DNA of 8,091 nt, from assembly GCA_963643215.1 (NCBI GenBank), contig CAVIJY010000064.1, positions 1 through 8,091 of the forward strand, read 5' to 3'. The stretch is from Darwinimomas sp963643215. GTDB lineage: Bacteria > Bacillota > Clostridia > Lachnospirales > Lachnospiraceae. Below the pieces are notes generated by a model that ran no database searches, was not told the origin of the DNA, and saw only the letters and a program-made list of their open reading frames with translations. Numbering within the stretch: the stretch's first letter is position 1; each line of letters starts with the position of its first letter. This document shows, piece by piece, positions 6,468 to 8,091 of the stretch. Position numbers and translations under genes: made by a program.

Positions 6468-6778
6468 GAAAGCAGCCGGTTATAATCTCTTTTTGCATAT
6501 ATAACGCGGGCTATGGTAACGGTCTTGTCTTTTTCATTTATCCAGAAAAACATCAGATAGTTTTGTACTGCAATCTTCCGATATTCGTGCTTTAGCGGTC
6601 TTATCGGCTGATAGGCCGGAACTGTGTAGGGAAATGTGAGAAGTGTCTCTGCCGTCTCTATAAATTCTATGGCAAGGCGGTCGGCAGCATCGGGATTTTG
6701 AAGGTCTTTGCTGATGTAGAGCACAATATCTGTCATGTCTTTCTTTGCAATGGGCAAAAATTCCAGCTTATAATTCAT
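6464..6778 (-). CDS. RelE/ParE-family toxin of a type II toxin-antitoxin pair
   Basis: The 104-residue basic protein has the size and pattern of the RelE/ParE fold: an N-terminal strand (YKLEFLP), helices carrying AKKDMTDIVLYI and AADRLAIEFIETAE (residues 11-45), then strands ending in the typical RVIYAKRDYNRLL (91-103). Arg67, Arg91 and Arg97 are candidates for the basic active face. Family members either cut mRNA at the ribosome (RelE) or poison gyrase (ParE); the sequence does not decide which. The ATG at 6778 has GGAGGT 4 nt upstream, whereas a GTG at 6784 would overlap that site. The start overlaps the antitoxin stop by 11 nt and its ribosome binding site lies within the antitoxin gene, indicating translational coupling. 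The protein looks intact. Confidence 0.87.
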   Translation of the reverse strand: MNYKLEFLPIAKKDMTDIVLYISKDLQNPDAADRLAIEFIETAETLLTFPYTVPAYQPIRPLKHEYRKIAVQNYLMFFWINEKDKTVTIARVIYAKRDYNRLLS

Positions 6779-7046
6779 CTGCACCTCCGATTGCAGATCT
6801 CATTGCAGATAAAACTTCTTTGGAAGAATAACGCTTGTCTGAAAAAGCAGCCTCCTGTTCAGCCTCCTGAAGTTTAGAGTAAACGCTGCTTTCAAACTGG
6901 AGGCTTTCAAAAGCATCCATACTCATGACGACCATATCGCCATATCCGTTTTTAGTCAAAAATACCGGCTGTGAAGTTTCATGCACGGTTCTGGAGATAT
7001 CGGCAAAATTATTTCTAAGGTCTGATACCGGTCTGATCATATTCAT
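6768..7046 (-). CDS. Phd/YefM-family antitoxin
   Basis: The 92-residue protein begins MNMIRPVSDLRNNFADI, the usual N-terminal DNA-binding portion of Phd/YefM antitoxins, followed by the strand segment QPVFLTKNGYGDMVVMSMDAFESL (26-49). The acidic, Glu/Ala-rich C-terminal half (about 52-92) should wrap and neutralise the toxin. The ATG at 7046 has AGGAGGA 8 nt upstream; a second ATG two codons later is less well placed. It is the first gene of the two-gene unit, the order expected for this family. By analogy it should bind its own promoter, with the toxin as co-repressor; the 20-nt palindrome at 7071-7090 is the likely site. Confidence 0.9.
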   Translation of the reverse strand: MNMIRPVSDLRNNFADISRTVHETSQPVFLTKNGYGDMVVMSMDAFESLQFESSVYSKLQEAEQEAAFSDKRYSSKEVLSAMRSAIGGADEL

Positions 7047-7070
7047 AAAGAAAATCCTCCTTTGGAATAT

Positions 7071-7090
7071 TTTAGCATAATTATGCTAAA
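7071..7090. promoter_or_regulatory. Perfect palindrome, probable antitoxin operator
   Basis: TTTAGCATAATTATGCTAAA is identical to its reverse complement over all 20 nt and lies 24 nt upstream of the antitoxin start. On the minus strand it contains CATAAT and adjoins TAAAAT, either of which could be the -10 element, so binding here would block transcription. Autoregulation through such dyads is known for YefM-YoeB and Phd-Doc systems; its use here is inferred from position. Confidence 0.72.
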
Positions 7091-7137
7091 ACGCCAGCTC
7101 ATGTGTCGCAAATAACATGATTTCAGACTTGATTTTG

Positions 7138-7146
7138 TGATACGAT
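7138..7146 (+). promoter_or_regulatory. Possible extended -10 element for the LysR-type gene
   Basis: TGATACGAT fits an extended -10 (TGn plus a hexamer matching TATAAT at four of six positions), 51 nt before the regulator's start codon. The region 17-18 nt upstream has only a poor -35 match (ATGATT). LysR-type regulators usually repress themselves from a site in this interval; ATGT and ACAT at 7101-7104 and 7115-7118 form a weak dyad that could serve, but I would not rely on it. The stretch 7160-7178 is strikingly GC-rich compared with its surroundings. Confidence 0.3.
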
Positions 7147-7197
7147 AAAGGCGGTTGTGCCGGAGCGCGGCCGGGCGCAGAGGGATAGGAGGTTCCC

Positions 7198-8091
7198 ATG
7201 ACATTTGATCAGATCATCAATTTTCGCAAGGTTATCGAGACGGGAAGCACGACGAAGGCAGCCGATGAGCTGTTTCTCAGCCGTCAGGGGCTTAGAAACA
7301 GCATCACACGACTGGAGAATGAGCTGGGAGCGCCGCTTCTGGAGAGAACGAGATCAGGGCTTGTTCCGACAGATTTCGGGAGATATTTTGCTCAGGAAAC
7401 TGATGCTCTCAATGATATATTGACCGGTCTTGAAAACTCTTATGAAAGATATGTGCGCAAGACCTCCGGAACATTGAGAGTGTTGTATACCAGCATGTCG
7501 CGCACGCTTATGGATCAGGTGGAGGATATGTGTGATTATTTCTCGGAAGCCTATCCGGATGCGCATGTAGAGCTGGAGAACATATACAGCGCCATCCCGG
7601 TCACTGAGGAGCTTTTTGATACATATGATGTTGTGGTCAGGCATTATCAGGAGAATGATTTTTGCGTTCATATACCGCTGCCTCAGATAGAATACCGCGC
7701 CTGCATAGGGCGGGCGCATCGTCTTTTTGAAAAGACAGCGCTGACGCTGGAGGATATCTCAGAGGAAATGTTTACCACAGGCTCTGTCAATGCGCCGATT
7801 TACGAGTGGCTGAAGATGATGGACACTCCCGACTCCAGAATCTACTTTGACAAAGGCAATGACATGGTCAAGAAGGCGCTTGTGACCGAAGGTCTGGCGA
7901 TAGCATTTGTTTCGGTCAGTCATATGGACAAGTACATAAGGCTCTTTGGCGAGAATGTAAAGCTTCTTCCGATGTATCCGTCGCTTATCATGCAGGATAC
8001 TATGTATATCTCCAAGGTCAAAATGAGCGAAAAGGATGTGCTGAAGCTGTTCTATGAATCCTGTCAGAGGTATATAGCGCAGAAGGCGATG
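7198..8091 (+). CDS. LysR-type transcriptional regulator (open at window end)
   Basis: The frame is open from an ATG at 7198 to the last base, 298 codons without a stop; LysR proteins usually have about 290-310 residues, so little is missing. The N-terminal winged helix-turn-helix is clear: MTFDQIINFRKVIETGSTTK, then AADELFLSRQGLRNSITRLE (residues 21-40), then ELGAPLLERTRSGLVPTDFG. A linker helix follows to about residue 85, and TLRVLYTSMS (about 92-101) starts the effector-binding domain. AGGAGGT lies 4 nt before the ATG. It is divergent from the toxin-antitoxin pair with 151 nt between starts. LysR regulators often control a neighbouring, commonly divergent, gene, but the divergent gene here is an antitoxin with its own operator, so the target is more probably to the right of the window or elsewhere. 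The effector cannot be read from the sequence. Confidence 0.92.
   Translation, partial: MTFDQIINFRKVIETGSTTKAADELFLSRQGLRNSITRLENELGAPLLERTRSGLVPTDFGRYFAQETDALNDILTGLENSYERYVRKTSGTLRVLYTSMSRTLMDQVEDMCDYFSEAYPDAHVELENIYSAIPVTEELFDTYDVVVRHYQENDFCVHIPLPQIEYRACIGRAHRLFEKTALTLEDISEEMFTTGSVNAPIYEWLKMMDTPDSRIYFDKGNDMVKKALVTEGLAIAFVSVSHMDKYIRLFGENVKLLPMYPSLIMQDTMYISKVKMSEKDVLKLFYESCQRYIAQKAM

Overview
The window reads as chromosomal DNA of an anaerobic low-to-mid GC Firmicute. I infer a Lachnospiraceae-type Clostridium relative from the argCJBD gene order, strong GGAGG ribosome binding sites, frequent AGA/AGG and ATA codons, and palindromic repeats of a kind I associate with that family. No species can be named from the sequence alone.

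Layout. Positions 1-90 form a leader with two inverted repeats. Positions 91-4412 carry four co-directional genes, argC, argJ, argB and argD, each with its own Shine-Dalgarno site and gaps of 24, 56 and 24 nt. Together they encode the acetylated half of arginine synthesis, from N-acetylglutamate to N-acetylornithine, with ArgJ recycling the acetyl group. A hairpin at 4436-4487 lies between argD and a convergent enolase-superfamily gene (4553-5734, minus) and probably terminates both. Positions 5735-6463 hold no credible gene. Most of this stretch (5751-6283) is a mosaic of palindromic repeats: two near-identical 130-nt direct copies flanking a tandem array of four 32-nt hairpin units with a 60-63 nt period. 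Then comes a minus-strand type II toxin-antitoxin pair (Phd/YefM-like antitoxin 6768-7046, RelE/ParE-like toxin 6464-6778) with a perfect 20-nt palindrome upstream. Divergent from it is a LysR-type regulator that starts at 7198 and is still open at the window end.

Most of the window is ordinary, well-understood biology. The points that deserve a second look are the repeat mosaic (CRISPR-like spacing but palindromic, and forming the leader of the enolase-superfamily gene), the hairpin leader of argC, an ArgD in which the usual N-S-G cofactor loop reads N-G-G, and the enolase-superfamily enzyme whose sixth-strand motif departs from the usual form. I did not find a clear new defence or mobile system. 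The repeat mosaic is the best candidate for something undescribed.
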